From positions 58,930,842 through 58,994,841 of the forward strand of contig OZ038487.1 in the NCBI GenBank assembly GCA_964036315.1: a stretch of DNA of 64,000 nucleotides, written 5' to 3'. The stretch is from Acanthosepion esculentum (taxonomy: Eukaryota > Mollusca > Cephalopoda > Sepiida > Sepiidae). The position numbers were made by a program, and so were the translations under genes. Each line of letters starts with the position of its first letter. The first letter of the stretch is position 1. This document shows, piece after piece, positions 9,612 to 21,549 of the stretch. A model generated the notes under the pieces. It saw only the letters and a program-made list of their open reading frames with translations. It was not told the DNA's origin and did no database searches.

Positions 9612-10330
9612 TGCATTGAGATAGCCTTCCAAAAGATAAGCAATATATTGGGTTGGTGCATAATTATCGGACGTTTTTAAACAATATTTATTATCAAAAT
9701 AGAAACATAACAATAACATTTTTAAATGATTATTCCGGGGCGTATTATTATCGGCACGCATTTTTGTAACCTGAAAATAAAATAATATTTTCATTAAAAT
9801 AAAATAAACAAAACAGCAATTTTTTATTAACAGATAACTCGCCTACAAAACACCTGATAATCATGTACCAACCCAATATTAAGAAACAGGAAAAAATCGT
9901 TAGAAACAAAGAAAAGGGTGTTGAACTGTTACATGACAGCGAATACTGAACAATCTCCTCACCGATGAAAAAGAGACTTGAAACAGCAACAATGTGGTTC
10001 TACAAAAGGATATTAAAAATACCATCTACCGAACATTTAAGCAACGATGAAATTGTAGAGAAAATATAAACAAAAATGACACTTACGCTTAACATCACGA
10101 AGATACAGTTGATATTACTAGGACATATCATTAGGAAAGATGGCTGGGGAAACTTGACAATCAGTGTACGAATTGAAAACAAGAGAAAGACGAAAACACC
10201 GCATAACATACCAAGCGAGCTTGAGCAAATGGATGGCGGAACAAGGATTAGGGGAGATAACTTTTATAAATAGCTGCAAACGAGAAGTAATCGGGGTAAC
10301 CCAGGATCGCCAACGTCTCGAAAGACACGT
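9612..10330 (+). pseudogene. LINE-B 3' coding fragment with MITE insertion
   Basis: Skipping the MITE at 9648-9876, the frame reads AFQKISNIL..RNRKKSL, then ETKKRVLN-like sequence, and SSPMKKRLETATMWFYKRIL and STEHLSNDEI around 9955-10055, followed by LLGHIIRKDGWGNLTISVR (10115-10170). This is the region downstream of the RT palm in a non-LTR element whose palm motif is YADDTVLIAD (best seen at 58335-58523, minus). Stops and indels make it non-functional. Confidence 0.75.
9648..9876. mobile_element. mariner MITE
   Basis: The 229-bp element has inverted ends, TTGGGTTGGTGCATAATTAT at the left and its near-mirror ending TGTACCAACCCAA at the right, flanked by TA (9646-9647 and 9877-9878). The end sequence is typical of mariner-type elements. 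It encodes nothing. It interrupts the LINE-B codons, so it is younger than that LINE fragment. Confidence 0.85.
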
Positions 10331-10339
10331 TACATAAAC

Positions 10340-11215
10340 GAAGAAGTCCTTTTATATCCATTCTTTAAATAATAATAAAAAACATCTTTGTTGCTGACAT
10401 TTTCAATTCATAGTATACTCACTAGAACCACATCATTGTCGGTGAGAGTTTTTATGTACTTGAGGCGAATGTCTCGTATTCGTTTAATATGGAAGATTAG
10501 ATATGATATAACAGCTCAGTTCTCTTTTCTTTGTTTCCAGTGTTTTCCATCATCTGGAAACAGTTATAGTTCTCCAGCTACTTGATTTTGTCATTTCAAA
10601 TTCGAAGATCGCATCTTCTGTCCCTTTGACTTAAAACCATGAAGTCTATTTTTCAAGAGTTTATAGTTATTTCTTCGTGTTCACCATTGCTAAAAATTTC
10701 ATTTTCGTTTCTCTTTCATTTGCTTATTCAGCAGATCTATAATTCTCTAGTTCTTTTCGTCTTTTCTTTTATACGTTGGTCGTTATATTGTCTTCCTTAT
10801 TTTTATATCTATCTTCCTTCTTTATTATTTACCAATTCTTGCCTTTTCCATTTAATTCACACTGTCTCCTGCTCGTTTGACCCTTCATTACGCATACATT
10901 CTTCAACCCCTGTTCGATTTGCCTTCTTTTATTACGGCGTTGTATATAGCAATGGTCAATAAAACCCCAATAAACCGTAGCCTGTAAAATCAATGATTCT
11001 GAGACGTGTTTAATGCAACGCAAACAGCAAGTCACTACTTGTTAATCTCCCTATTGAAATTCTCATCGCTCAATGACGACTGATAATGGAAATACTTCTT
11101 TCGAGATTTGACCAGAAAAGAATTGTGAATAACTCTATGAAACATTCAGTTTTCTTTTAAAAATAGATTTGCTATCTATAACTCTAAAATAAGGAAGTGT
11201 CTTCTCAGCGGACTT
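10340..11215 (+). repeat. Tandem duplication, first copy of flank
   Basis: This non-coding block matches 12780-13690 along most of its length, including ATAACAGCTCAGTTCTCTTT, TTACGGCGTTGTATAT and AATAAACCGTAGCCTGTAAA. The offset is 2,474 bp. Because LINE-B fragments elsewhere in the window are not followed by this sequence, it is not simply the LINE 3' UTR; a duplication that includes both LINE and flank fits better. Confidence 0.75.
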
Positions 11216-12770
11216 ATACAACCTTTTCTAAGAGAAAAAGAAGTCTTATCAGGTTTAATTATTGGCGGCCTCAACCTTAAAATATAAGCTATGCAGATGA
11301 CACAGTGTTGGTTTGGTTTGGTTTACGGCATATCAACCACAATGGGTTATTTAATGGCGACAACATTTAATTTTTTTTCGAAAATGTATAGCTGGTAACA
11401 TTTAAAAAAAAATATATATATATAGTTTGTTTTTTTGTATTGTGGCATATTAGCCTCAATGGCTTATTTAATGCTGACAAGATTTTTATTTCTGGTAATA
11501 TTTTCTTTTTTCAAATATTTATTGCTGATGCTATTTTTTTAAAAGTATTTCTGGTATTAAAATCTATTTTTACAATTTCATAGTGTTTTGAGTCAGGATG
11601 TTGGGGGTCAACTATTTGCCCATAGCTGAAACCCTAACAGGTGCTACCACCTGGGGTCAGGATGGACCTGGGAACACCAGCAATTAAGAGGTGGGTCCAC
11701 GCTCCTCAAAACCTCCTGATCAGAGTCCTTGCTGTTGGACGTAGTTTATCGTCTTACCCAGGACACGGATGCAGTTTATCGTCATACCCAGGACGCTTAC
11801 ACAAGTTTGGGTGTTAACGATTTGCCCATAGCTGGGACCCTAACAGGTGCTACCACCCCGGGTCAGGGTAGACCTGGGAACACCAGCAATTAAGACGTGG
11901 TTCCACGCTCCTCAAAACCTCCTGATTAGAGGCCTTGTAGCTGGACGTAGTTTATCGTCTTACCCAAGACGCGGATGTAGTTTATCGTCATACCTAGGAC
12001 GGGACACAGTGTTGATAGGAGACATAGAAAATAAAGTAAAACAAAAACTCCTACAGGATTTAGCGAAGGGAAGCGAGAAGAACTAAACATCAGTTACAAG
12101 ACAGAATTCATAGCAAACGGAACAGTCTGACGTGCAAATTATAAATTGGAGATACCAAAATCAAAGAAATAAAAACATTTAAATATCTGTGTTTTAACAG
12201 AGGACGGAAAGTGCGAGATTAAAATTCTAAGATTCATTTGGATAGTGAAATATGCCTTTCAAAAGTTAGCAATGTGTAAACAAACAGGAAATTTTCGTTA
12301 GAACGAAAGAAAAGAGTACTGAACTATTACGTAATATCATTCCACCTATAGCGCAGCGAATGCGAAACAATCTCGTCAGACATAAAGAAACTTGAAGAAA
12401 CGGAAATTTGGTTCTACAGATGGAAGCTGAGAATACCATGGAGCGAACATGGAAATGTCTGAGATTTAGAGAAAATGGAAACGAAAGACGCTTATCAGGA
12501 ATATAATATTGTAATTTCTAGGGCACATAAGGAGAAAAGATGTCTTGGAAAACTTGATACTCAAAGGACAGATTGAATACAAGGGAGACATATCGTATAA
12601 ACTACCTAAGAAGCTTGGATAAATGGGTGGCGGACGAAGGTTTAGGAGTAGCAAAAATGCAAAAAAATATTAAGAACTACAAAAGACAGGAAGTTGTGGA
12701 ATGATCGCCAATGTACTGAAGGAACACGGCACATTGACGAAGAATCTCATTTTTATTCCTTCTTTAAAAA
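11215..12770 (+). pseudogene. LINE-B fragment with SINE insertion
   Basis: The left part encodes LSGLIIGGLNLK and, in an adjacent frame, the RT palm YADDTVL (ATGCAGATGACACAGTGTTG at 11291-11310). After the SINE the frame resumes at 12003 with DTVLIGDIENKVKQKLLQDL, and LINE motifs continue to about 12730 (ETEIWFYRWKLRIPWSEH, KMETKDAYQE). Frameshifts are frequent. The catalytic palm is split exactly by the SINE target site. Confidence 0.8.
11311..12002 (-). mobile_element. SINE-X copy 1, with duplicated head
   Basis: It is bounded by a perfect 12-bp target duplication GACACAGTGTTG (11299-11310 and 12003-12014). On the minus strand it starts CCGTCCTAGGTATGACGATA and ends in the pentamer tail AAACCAAACC. 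Unlike the other two copies, its 5' half occurs twice (11603-11815 and 11816-12002), each with GACGATAAACTACGTCC, CAGGAGGTTTTGAGGAGC and CCAGCTATGGGCAAAT. No tRNA, 5S or 7SL head is evident. The defined tail suggests mobilisation by a LINE recognising that repeat. Confidence 0.85.
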
Positions 12771-12779
12771 GCATACTCT

Positions 12780-13690
12780 TTTCTGACAAGTATTCTCAGT
12801 GTCATCTGTAGAACTACATTGTTGTCTGTTCGAATCTTTTACGTATTGGAGGCAAATGTCTAGTATTTTTTTTCATATGGGGGATTAGATATGACATAAC
12901 AGCTCAGTTCTCTTTGATTCGGTTCTAATATTTTCCTTTCCCTAATACGTTTATTTTATGAAGTCTTTCGCTATTACTGCGCCCTTGGATTTCATATTTT
13001 TCATCATCCGTTACATTACTATCCAAACAGTTAAAGTACTCTACCTACTTGATGTTGACGTCTCCAAATCGTAGATCCCACTTTACGCTGCCCCTTTCAC
13101 TGAAGACCACGATGTCTATTTTTCTATAGTTTATAGTCCTATCTTCGTGCTTTCCAGAGTTAAATAATTAATTTCTCTTTCTCCTTCTTTTGCTTATTCA
13201 GTAGTTATATAATTCTCTCTCGTCACGCCGTCTCTTTTATTCTTTGATTGTTCCATTGTCTTCATCTTTGTTTATATCTATTTTCTTTCTTTGTCTATTA
13301 TTTTTACCATCTCTTGCTTTTGCTATTTAATTCACACTATCTCCTGTTCGTTTGTTTTTCATTACGTATACCGACTTCCACTAACGGTAAGATTTGTCGT
13401 ATTTATTACGGCGTTGTATATGCCAATGGTTAATAAAAGCTCAATAAACCGTAGCCTGTAAAATCAACGACTCTGAGACGTGCTTATTTCAACACAAACA
13501 AGTGACTAATTTTTAATCTCCCTGTTGAAAATGCCTATCGCTCTATGACGAGTGACAATAGTAACATTTATTTCGAGATTTGACTACAAAAGAATTGTGT
13601 ATAAGGCTATGAAACATTCATTTCCCTTTAACAGAAGATTTGGTATCTATAGGTCTAAAATAAGGCGTTTTCTTTATCCCGTTGATTCGC
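12780..13690 (+). repeat. Tandem duplication, second copy of flank
   Basis: It corresponds to 10340-11215 and extends through TCTAAAATAAGGCGTTTTCT at about 13650-13670. No coding capacity was recognised. Confidence 0.75.
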
Positions 13691-14545
13691 ATTGGTACCC
13701 TAATATTTCTCGTTTCTATTCCAATCCTTTCTCATTTGTAATTTTATCAAATTATGATCTGAGAATATTAGTAAAATTTCTTTTTTATATACTAAGTTAC
13801 TATCAATAAAATGCTTACAATCTGTAAATACTTTGAGCTAAATATTACCTTGCTTTATCTTGGTCATACTAATTTTCTTTTGTCAGAATCTACAATTAAA
13901 AATGTAATCTTGGTGATACACTAATTAGGTATATCTTTACACATATTAGTCTTAATACTCTCAGTATTATCGTGGTCATACGAGTTTACTATCGAATATA
14001 TACATTCTTCTTCTTTCGCCCTTAACACCGGAAAGAGTCTTGGGGGTGCTGACGTGCTGAAATGTCCACCATTCCCCTACATCTGTCGCGTTTGTGTGCC
14101 AGAGCCTGGGTTTCCGCAAATGATTTCTTGCTGTACTTATCATGTGGCGTGTCTCGAGACTTTTAACTTGGCGGGGCTTCTCTCTCTCTCCATGTTAGAC
14201 CACTGGCAATGTCCTCCAACTAGGTGGCTCGCCTTGGTCGCGAACACTGTTGTAATTTAATCTGAGAAACCCTTTCGCCATGGCCGGTGAGCTTCTTTGT
14301 GGAGGTCATTCTACACCCCCTCACATTATTAACATCACCCCCTCACGTAAGATTAGCCCACCAGCTGAAATGGGATTCCGGGGGTATGGCAACTTAGCGC
14401 CAACACGTAAGAGATTTAGGAGATGGTTGAGGACAATTGATGCCCGTCCACCCGAAGGTGCAGCGTGCCAATCATCAAAGGTACTACCTCTATCCATAGC
14501 TCTATATGCCCACAGAAGAATTATGCATTTAATTTATTAAACATT
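13690..14545. other. Unassigned, with a GC-richer block
   Basis: Bases 13690-13980 are AT-rich and featureless. Bases 14020-14500 are clearly richer in G+C than the surroundings and hold open frames of 68 and 86 residues on the plus strand (14054-14260, 14280-14540) without recognisable domains. This composition usually marks an old transposon coding or SINE-rich block, but I cannot name a family. Confidence 0.4.
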
Positions 14546-15080
14546 CACTATCGATAATTATACAGTGTGGCCTATGGTTTTTTCTCCGTTTATTGAAAAT
14601 CCATTAACGCCAAAAGTACAATTTATTTTACAATGATTTGCAAACCACTACATGGTTCGAGTACCACTCAAGACCGTTTTTGATTACCACTCATAACAGT
14701 TTTGTCATATAGGAAGAAAATGAGTATCTACCGACATCGCTGTTCGAACGTCACACTCTGGACTTATGTATATATGTTTTCCGCCAGGTGTATAAATAGC
14801 GTAATCAGACTACTGACTGCAGTGACTATTGAGTGGAACTATCCAGTCGAATTAGTGTGAATTATTGGGCATCAATGATTTGGGTTTTGATTTGGAATTT
14901 ACCGGACGTTAAGCCGAGCTGAGCTACAAACAAGGTGTGTTCATTGAAATGGTTAATCAGACAAAATGGTTATAATGAATGCAATATTTGATATGAATGT
15001 GTGGGATGATGGCAAGAAACGAAGCTTATGAGAATAAGGGGAAAAAACTACGATCGATCATTAAGAGGTTAAGAGAGTAG
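14546..15080. other. Unassigned repeat-like stretch
   Basis: The segment near 14831-14863 (ATTGAGTGGAAC..TCCAGTCGAATTAGTG) recurs at about 16972-17002, so at least part of it is a dispersed repeat. Nothing else was recognised. Confidence 0.4.
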
Positions 15081-15084
15081 TGTT

Positions 15085-15455
15085 CAAAGAAGCAACCACG
15101 TGGGAGCTTATTTCACAAAGTAGCGATTAGGAAAATGTAAAACTTCCTCTTCACATTTTGAACACGAGGGAGATGCGAGGGCTTCGACTCCTTGGAACTA
15201 TCTTCTCGTGTCCTAGCTGTTGAGGTTTGAACTAAAGATGGAGCCCATCTGAACATTTTCTTGGTGTTCAGAAAAGCAACCACGCGCGGGAGCCTATTTC
15301 ACAATGTAGCTCTTAGGAAAATCGTGCAACTTCCTTCTTACATTTGGCACACGGGAAGAACGAATGAGATTCAGCCTCGCGCAAGGAACTCACTGTGCTC
15401 TAGATTTGACGATTTGAACTAGTGGAACTAAAGATGGAGTCCATCTGAACATTTG
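15085..15455 (+). repeat. Tandem dimer of a 184-bp repeat
   Basis: Two head-to-tail copies share AGCAACCACG, GGGAGC.TATTTCACAA.GTAGC, GGAAAAT..TG and AACTAAAGATGGAG.CCATCT. Equivalent points are at 15091 and 15275. The 3' end of the unit (GAACGAAAGCTCATCTGAATA-like) is seen again near 24222-24245, so it is also dispersed. Confidence 0.7.
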
Positions 15456-15639
15456 CCTTGGAAATGGCGAAAGAATGTCGAGAGACGTGCACTATTAGCA
15501 CCTGCTGGAAGCTGTTTGCAGCGGAATATATAAATATTTTTCTAAACATTTTCTTAATAAATTCCAGAACATTTGCAGACAGGGATCTTCACACACCAGA
15601 ACCAAAAACATGTCTCGGTAGCGGTAGTTCTTGCCAGAA

Positions 15640-15935
15640 TTTTATTTGGCGATCTGTTTTAAACTTAGCAAGCCAACAAATGTGGAGAATGTCATGGAGC
15701 GAACATGTGAGGAATAAGGACGCTTTAAAGGGAAAAGCAACTGCAAATATATTGCTACTAACAGTCGAAATGACTCAGCTGGTACTTTTGGGGCTCAAAA
15801 TTAAGAAATAAAATATGGAGGTTTTAACATTCATAGGGCAAACAAATCTAAATGAAACAGACATAAAACGCGTGTAACGAACTTAACAGGTGCGATTATA
15901 TGGATGGGAGAACAAGGACTTCATTATCAAAGAGG
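15640..15935 (+). pseudogene. LINE-B fragment, short and decayed
   Basis: The frame reads QMWRMSWSEHVRNKDALKG and later MTQLVLLGLKIKK, corresponding to the WFYRRMLRISWTEHVSNEE and RQLRFLGHI blocks of LINE-B. Most of the remainder is degraded. At about 15937-15965 TTTGTTTTGTTTGTTTAGCG resembles the reversed tail of SINE-X. Confidence 0.5.
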
Positions 15936-16066
15936 TGATTTGTTTTGTTTGTTTAGCGGCGTATCAATTCCGAAATTTAATTTTCTTGTGAGCTTTGAAG
16001 TAATAAAAATATGTTATTCTGCTTTCGCAATTGAATACACGATGATACTCAGCCTTTGTGCATATA

Positions 16067-16904
16067 CGAGGGTCATTCAATAAATAAGGTGAATTTTTCG
16101 GTATAAGGACTTCTAATACAGATAGAAGCTTACTTTTTATTAATTTTTCAACGTAGTCTTCCAACACTGTCACACACTTTTCCCATCTGTGCACAAACTT
16201 CCGTATTCCCTCTGCGTAAAAATCTTTGGACTGATGTCTCAGCCAGTCGCTCACAACACTTTTGACTTCATCGTCACTTTTAAACTTTGTGCCTCTCGTG
16301 AACACTTTCAAGGGACCAAACAGGTGAAAGCTCGTTGATGGTCTGCACCGTTTGGGCTGCTGTGTGAGGCCTTGCGTTGTCATGATGCAAGATGACTCTT
16401 TCTGACTGATGACCCCTGCGTTTGTTCTTTATGTCTTTCAAAGTTCTTGCAATGTCATCCACTGTCACCCTTCTGTCAGACTGAATGAGTTCATTGACTG
16501 ATTCGATCACCTCAGGACACCTCACTTCTGTAGGCCTCCCAGGTCTTCCTCCTCAACACAGCTCCGTCCTTCTTTAAACAATTTAACCCACTTGTAGACA
16601 TTTTTTGGCTGAAACATGTGGCACGATACACAGTTGACATTCTCCTATGAATTTCAACTGTTCTGCACCCTTTAGCAACCAAAAACTTGATAACTGACCG
16701 CTGTTCAATCCTGGAACATGCTTTTTGGTCGGCCATCTTTGTTAATCGCCAAAACTCTCAAAGTTTTTTTAATCTGCAAAAGAAATTAAATCCATGTGAA
16801 TAAGAAGAAAAACAAAAATGAAAAAATAAAAAAAAGAGTAAGCTTCTATCTGTATTAGAAGTCCTTATACCGAAAATTTCACCTTATTTATTGAATGACC
16901 CACG
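16067..16904 (-). mobile_element. Internally deleted mariner with 68-bp TIRs
   Basis: The 838-bp element has near-perfect terminal inverted repeats of about 68 bp (left begins CGAGGGTCATTCAATAAATA, right ends TATTGAATGACCCACG), flanked by TA. Minus-strand frames encode an N-terminal helix-turn-helix region (SVIKFLVAKGCRTVEIHRRM), RVTVDDIARTLKDI, VILHHDNARPHTAAQTV, and the C-terminal SFHLFGPL and DFYAEGIRKFVHRWEKCV. The stretch holding the first catalytic D and the SPDLAPSD region with the third D are deleted, so it cannot make active transposase but keeps both ends and could be mobilised in trans. Confidence 0.9.
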
Positions 16905-16906
16905 TA

Positions 16907-17785
16907 CATTTTTCTGTGGACCTGATTACGGGAGGTGGCGATATGTGTTTTTTGTTGTCGGTTTCTTGATTGAGTGTAACATTCCAGTCGAATTAGTGAA
17001 GAAATCAGGTTCTTTCTGGAAGATAACAGACACCCGAATGCTTCTCAGACAAAGACGGTGTAATGATGTCGAACAACACCACCCAAAATGGTTGAATTAA
17101 GTTCAAACCTGTTACTCGGCACGCGATCTATTCTCGTCTGCTTTTCTAAAATTATGAAACTAAAAATCCATAAAGAAAAAGATGATAGTGAGCCCAGTAA
17201 GTAATTGTCTAAGCATTGGTTAATCGATTTAAAAAAGAAGTGTGGCTTTGTTCTGGCTTCTCTTCCATCTTATCTAATATTAAGTTAGGGTCGTGCTGAT
17301 ACAGGTTTGATTTGAATAAATTTTATAATAGTTGCCATTTTCCAGTCAAAATTATTTTCCAACTTATCAATCGAATTTACATTTGTAATGATAAAATTAG
17401 ACTTGAATTAAATTTAGTGAACCACCTTCATTTTTAATGCATTATATGATAACACAATTTAAAATTAAAGATTGACATCAAAATTTCTGTTTTTGTCTCC
17501 GGATTAATTTACTTTCGTATTAACTAAGAAGATTTCTTTTGAACGCAAACAATGGACATGGTCCTGGAGTACGAGGCACTGTGTTGCGGTTTTGCAATTA
17601 TTAAGCTTTGAGAGTAAACTAAGTGATTGATCATACGGAGCCGTTTATTAATATCCAAATCTGATTAGAATAAAAGCGCTTGTTTTTTTATAATGTTATA
17701 TTCTAAGGCATTTTATTTATAATCCGACAGATTTTTATCACGTTAACACTATTTTTAATGGATAGCCACATCTGAATAGACTATC
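16907..17785. other. AT-rich stretch, nothing recognised
   Basis: Apart from the short dispersed repeat near 16972-17002 I see no coding remains, RNA gene or tandem array. Confidence 0.45.
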
Positions 17786-17786
17786 T

Positions 17787-17917
17787 ATTTATTTATTAAG
17801 CAGTATATTCATTTATTTATTAAACAGTATATTCATTTATTTATTAAGCAGTATATTCATTTATTTATTAAGCAGTATATTCATTTATTTATTAAGCAGT
17901 ATATTCATTTATTTTCC
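17787..17917 (+). repeat. 24-bp minisatellite
   Basis: About five and a half near-identical copies of a 24-bp unit containing ATTTATTTATTAAGCAGTAT run head to tail; one copy has AAACAG in place of AAGCAG. Confidence 0.95.
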
Positions 17918-18079
17918 TATGCCGTCCTGAATATTCGACAAATCTTATTAAAGAAAAAGATGAACTCTCTGCTTATTTCATTTTATTATTTTTTTTGGAT
18001 TTTTACTCAACTCCCCACGAGGTCAGGTTGTGAAAACGGATATAGATCGTCGATAAACAATCATTCTCTAGTTGAAATG

Positions 18080-18565
18080 TCTATATGGAACCGTCAGCTC
18101 GATGCTAATAGCATAATTTCTAGTATATCGTTTTCAGTCACACTTGCGCCGCCGTAATGTATTTTCCCTGTGCCTTTTTTTTCCTATAAATACTTTCGTG
18201 CCACTTTCCGGTGACATTTCCGCTATGGTACCTAAAACATATGAATTTAAGCGCAGTACTAGATTGGCAACAATCTCTCATCAATTTACAGTTGAATTGG
18301 TTGGTTTGTAATCGTAAGTTCTATGATAACGTCTTCTTCTCACGCACTTCTCGTTTGTGGAACTCTTTTATGGGTTCCTGTGTTCTCGTCAACTTTGATC
18401 TTAAAACATTTAAATACAATGTCAATCATTAACTTCTGCATTGTTAATTAATATTCATTTATTTTTGTTCTCTCTCCTTAATAACCTATTTTTTTTTTTA
18501 GTTTTCTTATTCTCATATTCTCTCACACTCAGTAACTACTTGTGATTTAGTAGATTTATTTCCTT
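18080..18565 (+). pseudogene. LINE-A 3' coding fragment
   Basis: Visible blocks are a frameshifted HRRNVFSLCLFFSYKYFRAT-like region (18150-18210), then ISHQFTVELVGL.CNRKFYDN and FFSRTSRLWNSFMGSCVLVN with DLKTFKYNVNH. It ends with the family tail (18540-18585, TTGTTTGGGGTGAAAGGATT). Confidence 0.7.
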
Positions 18566-18599
18566 GTTTGGGGTGAAAGGATTAAAAAGATACAGGTTA

Positions 18600-19400
18600 T
18601 TAGAAAAAATGGCCCCAATTCTCAAATGAAATCAGCTAACACCGTTGGACGAAAGAGACCGAGAACAAAGAGACCTGGTAATAAATGTCGCACAAAGTAA
18701 CCTTCCGTTCTTAAGAAAATCGCAAACTCTGAGTAGAAGCGGCGGAGTTGCAAGTTGGAAACTTCCTTTCGGCTGTCGGATCTTCTTCTGCCACTGGTAC
18801 TGAAAGTCTGATTTCATTAACATTTCATTGTGACTCTTTCTAATCTTCTTCGATTTCGTCCAATGGATTTGTTTTACCATCTCGTTTCCTAAAAATGAAA
18901 ATAAAAAGGCACATTTTTTTAAAAACCGGAAACTGTCAAATTCATCCTTGTCACTATACAATTGATACAACTGACAGATAGAGCACATTTGTTCATTTCA
19001 ATCTCAATGGGACACTCATTTTGAGGGTTCTTTGTCTGATGCTGGCTATTGTCAGTTGAAATTAACTGCTCTACTGAACTGTAACCTTTATTAGCTTAGA
19101 GAAACAATAACCCTGAAGCACAAAATACATTGCGGAGAAATAGCCCATGCATCTATTGTTCGGAAATGGAGAGAGAGAGAAAAAAGTAAAATATATGCAG
19201 AGATTACGTGTAATAATACTATTATTTTTTCCAATAGAGAAATGAAGAAAATGAATAGAAAAAAATGTAGAAAGAAAAGGTCTTTATTTACTATACTTGA
19301 ATTAATAGGGCTCGCAGGTCTTAGGTTGGGTACTCGACCTGCGCATCCATAGTAATTATCTATTAACGTACTCAAGGAAGGTTTTTTTTTATTTTTTTTT
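18600..19400. other. Unassigned stretch with a 118-residue frame
   Basis: A minus-strand frame (18632-18988) has no recognisable motif and may be chance. No repeat family could be named. A poly(T) run lies at 19382-19406. Confidence 0.35.
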
Positions 19401-19489
19401 TTTTTAAATTTAGCCTATCTAGCTTTAGTTTATTTTTTGTCTTTTTGATTAAATCATCCTAATGTTATTCGATTAACCTGAGTCATAAA

Positions 19490-20010
19490 TAATTTCCAAT
19501 TTTTATATACTTATCAAGCAACTCTCCAATACCTTTTGAGTGAAATTCCGCACGTTTTCTAAAATGTAAAAAAGTAATCGACGAACTCCTGAAACTGGTT
19601 TTCATTCGACAAAGCTTTCCACCATCAAATCGCTTCGCAGCAATGCGAAAATGATAATAGGTTGCTACAAGGCCAGATGAATATGACGGGCGTGTTATAA
19701 AAGAGCAGTCCAGTTTCTAAATGTTTTCCTCTGTTATTCTTGCTGGATTCGGTCTTGTATTGTCATGCAGGAGAACATCATGTTTCCTATTGTCAAATAC
19801 AGGGCGCATTTCAGCCAAACTTTGATCGACACGTTGCAGAAGTTGGATGTATAACAGTGCATGTAGTGTTTCGTTGCGCTTAAGAACTTTAAATTTCAGC
19901 ATAACCTTTCTTCCACGGAACTAAGCTTTCAGGGTCGAGATTTTTCAATCCACTCCATTTTGCCTTGATAATAAGCCGTTTTTCATCACCTGTTATGGTA
20001 TATTTAAGGA
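19490..20010 (-). pseudogene. mariner transposase fragment
   Basis: Minus-strand frames give YTITGDEKRLIIKAKW (first catalytic D), QLLQRVDQSLAEMRPV, DVLLHDNTRPNPARITEENI (second D), and a degraded SPDL.PTDYHF region read as SSGLVATYYHF, where the third D is lost. The C-terminal RKRAEFHSKGI block is recognisable. Stops and a frameshift separate the parts, so the element is dead. Confidence 0.7.
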
Positions 20011-20079
20011 AAGCTTAGTTAAGAAAATACATTCGTCGTTAAACTTCGTTGCCCTCACTGGAATTATCTATAACTCAAG

Positions 20080-20295
20080 CTACGAAAATGTTCTGCTCAG
20101 ATGTAAATTTTCCCTAAGAACTGCCACATTTGTAGAATAGATTTCCATGTTAGTTGAGAAGTTGCCAGTCTAGTAGGATTCTTAAATTCATGCAGTCGAG
20201 GTACCAAGAAGTAGATCTTATTAAACGAATTACCACAAAAATATTTATAAAATACAGAGGGAAGCCACCTTCTGTGAAATCCATGCTTCATTGTT
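20080..20295 (-). pseudogene. LINE-A 3' coding fragment
   Basis: The minus-strand frame reads SVFYKYFCGNSFNKIYFLVP and RLHEFKNPTRLATS, the centre of the LINE-A C-terminal region, and then breaks down. Confidence 0.65.
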
Positions 20296-20699
20296 GGTGT
20301 TCTAGATCCTAACTAGGAGTGCCAATGAAAAACATGTTATCCTTCTTCTCCTCGTAATCTTCTTGGAGGCTTTATTTGATCCGCATGGGCTATTATGCTA
20401 TTCCTTGCTTTCTTCCTATATTATTGCCTCTTTTGCATTATAAAAATTGGCTCCTTCCTGATGAAACTCCTTATTTCTTTTTATACCACAATGTTAGTTT
20501 TCACTCTGTTGGCAGAGCTTTAGACTTCTACTGACACAATCATTATGCATTTATGAGAGAGGAAAACAAATGGCTTTTTAAATCGATACTATTATATCTA
20601 AGTGTATACTTTATGCAGTTTCCACTTCTCGTGTTAATAGCGTTCCAGGAACAACAACTTTCTAGGTCATTGTACTGTATATATGGAAAAAAAATGTGT

Positions 20700-21215
20700 A
20701 AGCATAGGTTACATTGTTAAAATTTTAAGAGGACCAAAGATGAGAAGTGCGTGAAAGGAAACTTTTAGAATAGAACTTACGGTTATATCTAGCTATTTCA
20801 ACAGTAAAATAATCACACCTAGTTGCCAATCTTGTAATACGCTTAAATTCACGCAGTTGAGGTAGCAAGGAGGAAATCTCATGAGAACAAGTGCTGTGAA
20901 AATATTTGTAGAAATGACAGGGAGACACCATGCCATATTGGCGGGAAAGTAACCGAAGTCGAAATGCCAGGTCAGGACCGATAATATTAGAGACATTTCT
21001 TTGGGTTTCGCGGAGGATTTCGAGATCTATTTCTAAAAAGAAATATTCGAATATGAGAAACAACAAATACCAGAGCATCAAAGAAATGATATCAAATTTA
21101 AACACAGTCATACTGAATATATTTAAATAATAATAAAAACACTGACGAGAGGAACACCTACGTGAAGACGGGGAGATGCAATATCGGAAAATGAAGTAAC
21201 CGACATTACGCAAAA
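20700..21215 (-). pseudogene. LINE-A 3' coding fragment
   Basis: One continuous minus-strand frame of about 100 codons contains QRNVSNIIGPDLAFRLRLLS, GMVSPCHFYKYFHSTCSHE, ISSLLPQLREFKRITRLATR, FTVEIARYNRKFY and FLSRTSHLWSS. The rest of the reverse transcriptase is absent. Together with the adjacent 20.1-kb copy it shows repeated insertion of 5'-truncated copies. Confidence 0.75.
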
Positions 21216-21219
21216 AAAG

Positions 21220-21530
21220 TTAAGGCCTTTTATAATGGGTAACGATAGCTGAATATGTATGCTTGGTCACTGGACAATTTATATGTAAATATCAAACGTT
21301 TCAGAAGACCACGGATATCAACAAACTTTGTGAAACAAGAAAGAGTGATGAATAGTTTCAAAGAAGCCCAAGAAACCCGTCGAAATCTTGACTGATGCTT
21401 GTGATTCATTTGCGTTAACCTGTTACCAATGTCTGGATTATAATGGATATCAATTTCAAAACATGCGATGAAAAGATCTTAAGAGCATGCATTTATAATA
21501 AATACTGTCATCATATGTATTAAATACATT
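21220..21530. other. AT-rich stretch, nothing recognised
   Basis: No coding remains or repeats were seen. Confidence 0.4.
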
Positions 21531-21549
21531 AGATATAGTTGGTTCTTGT

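Noticed and set aside
17787..17917. Regularly spaced repeats that might suggest CRISPR
   Set aside because: The 24-bp units are contiguous without unique spacers and the context is eukaryotic.
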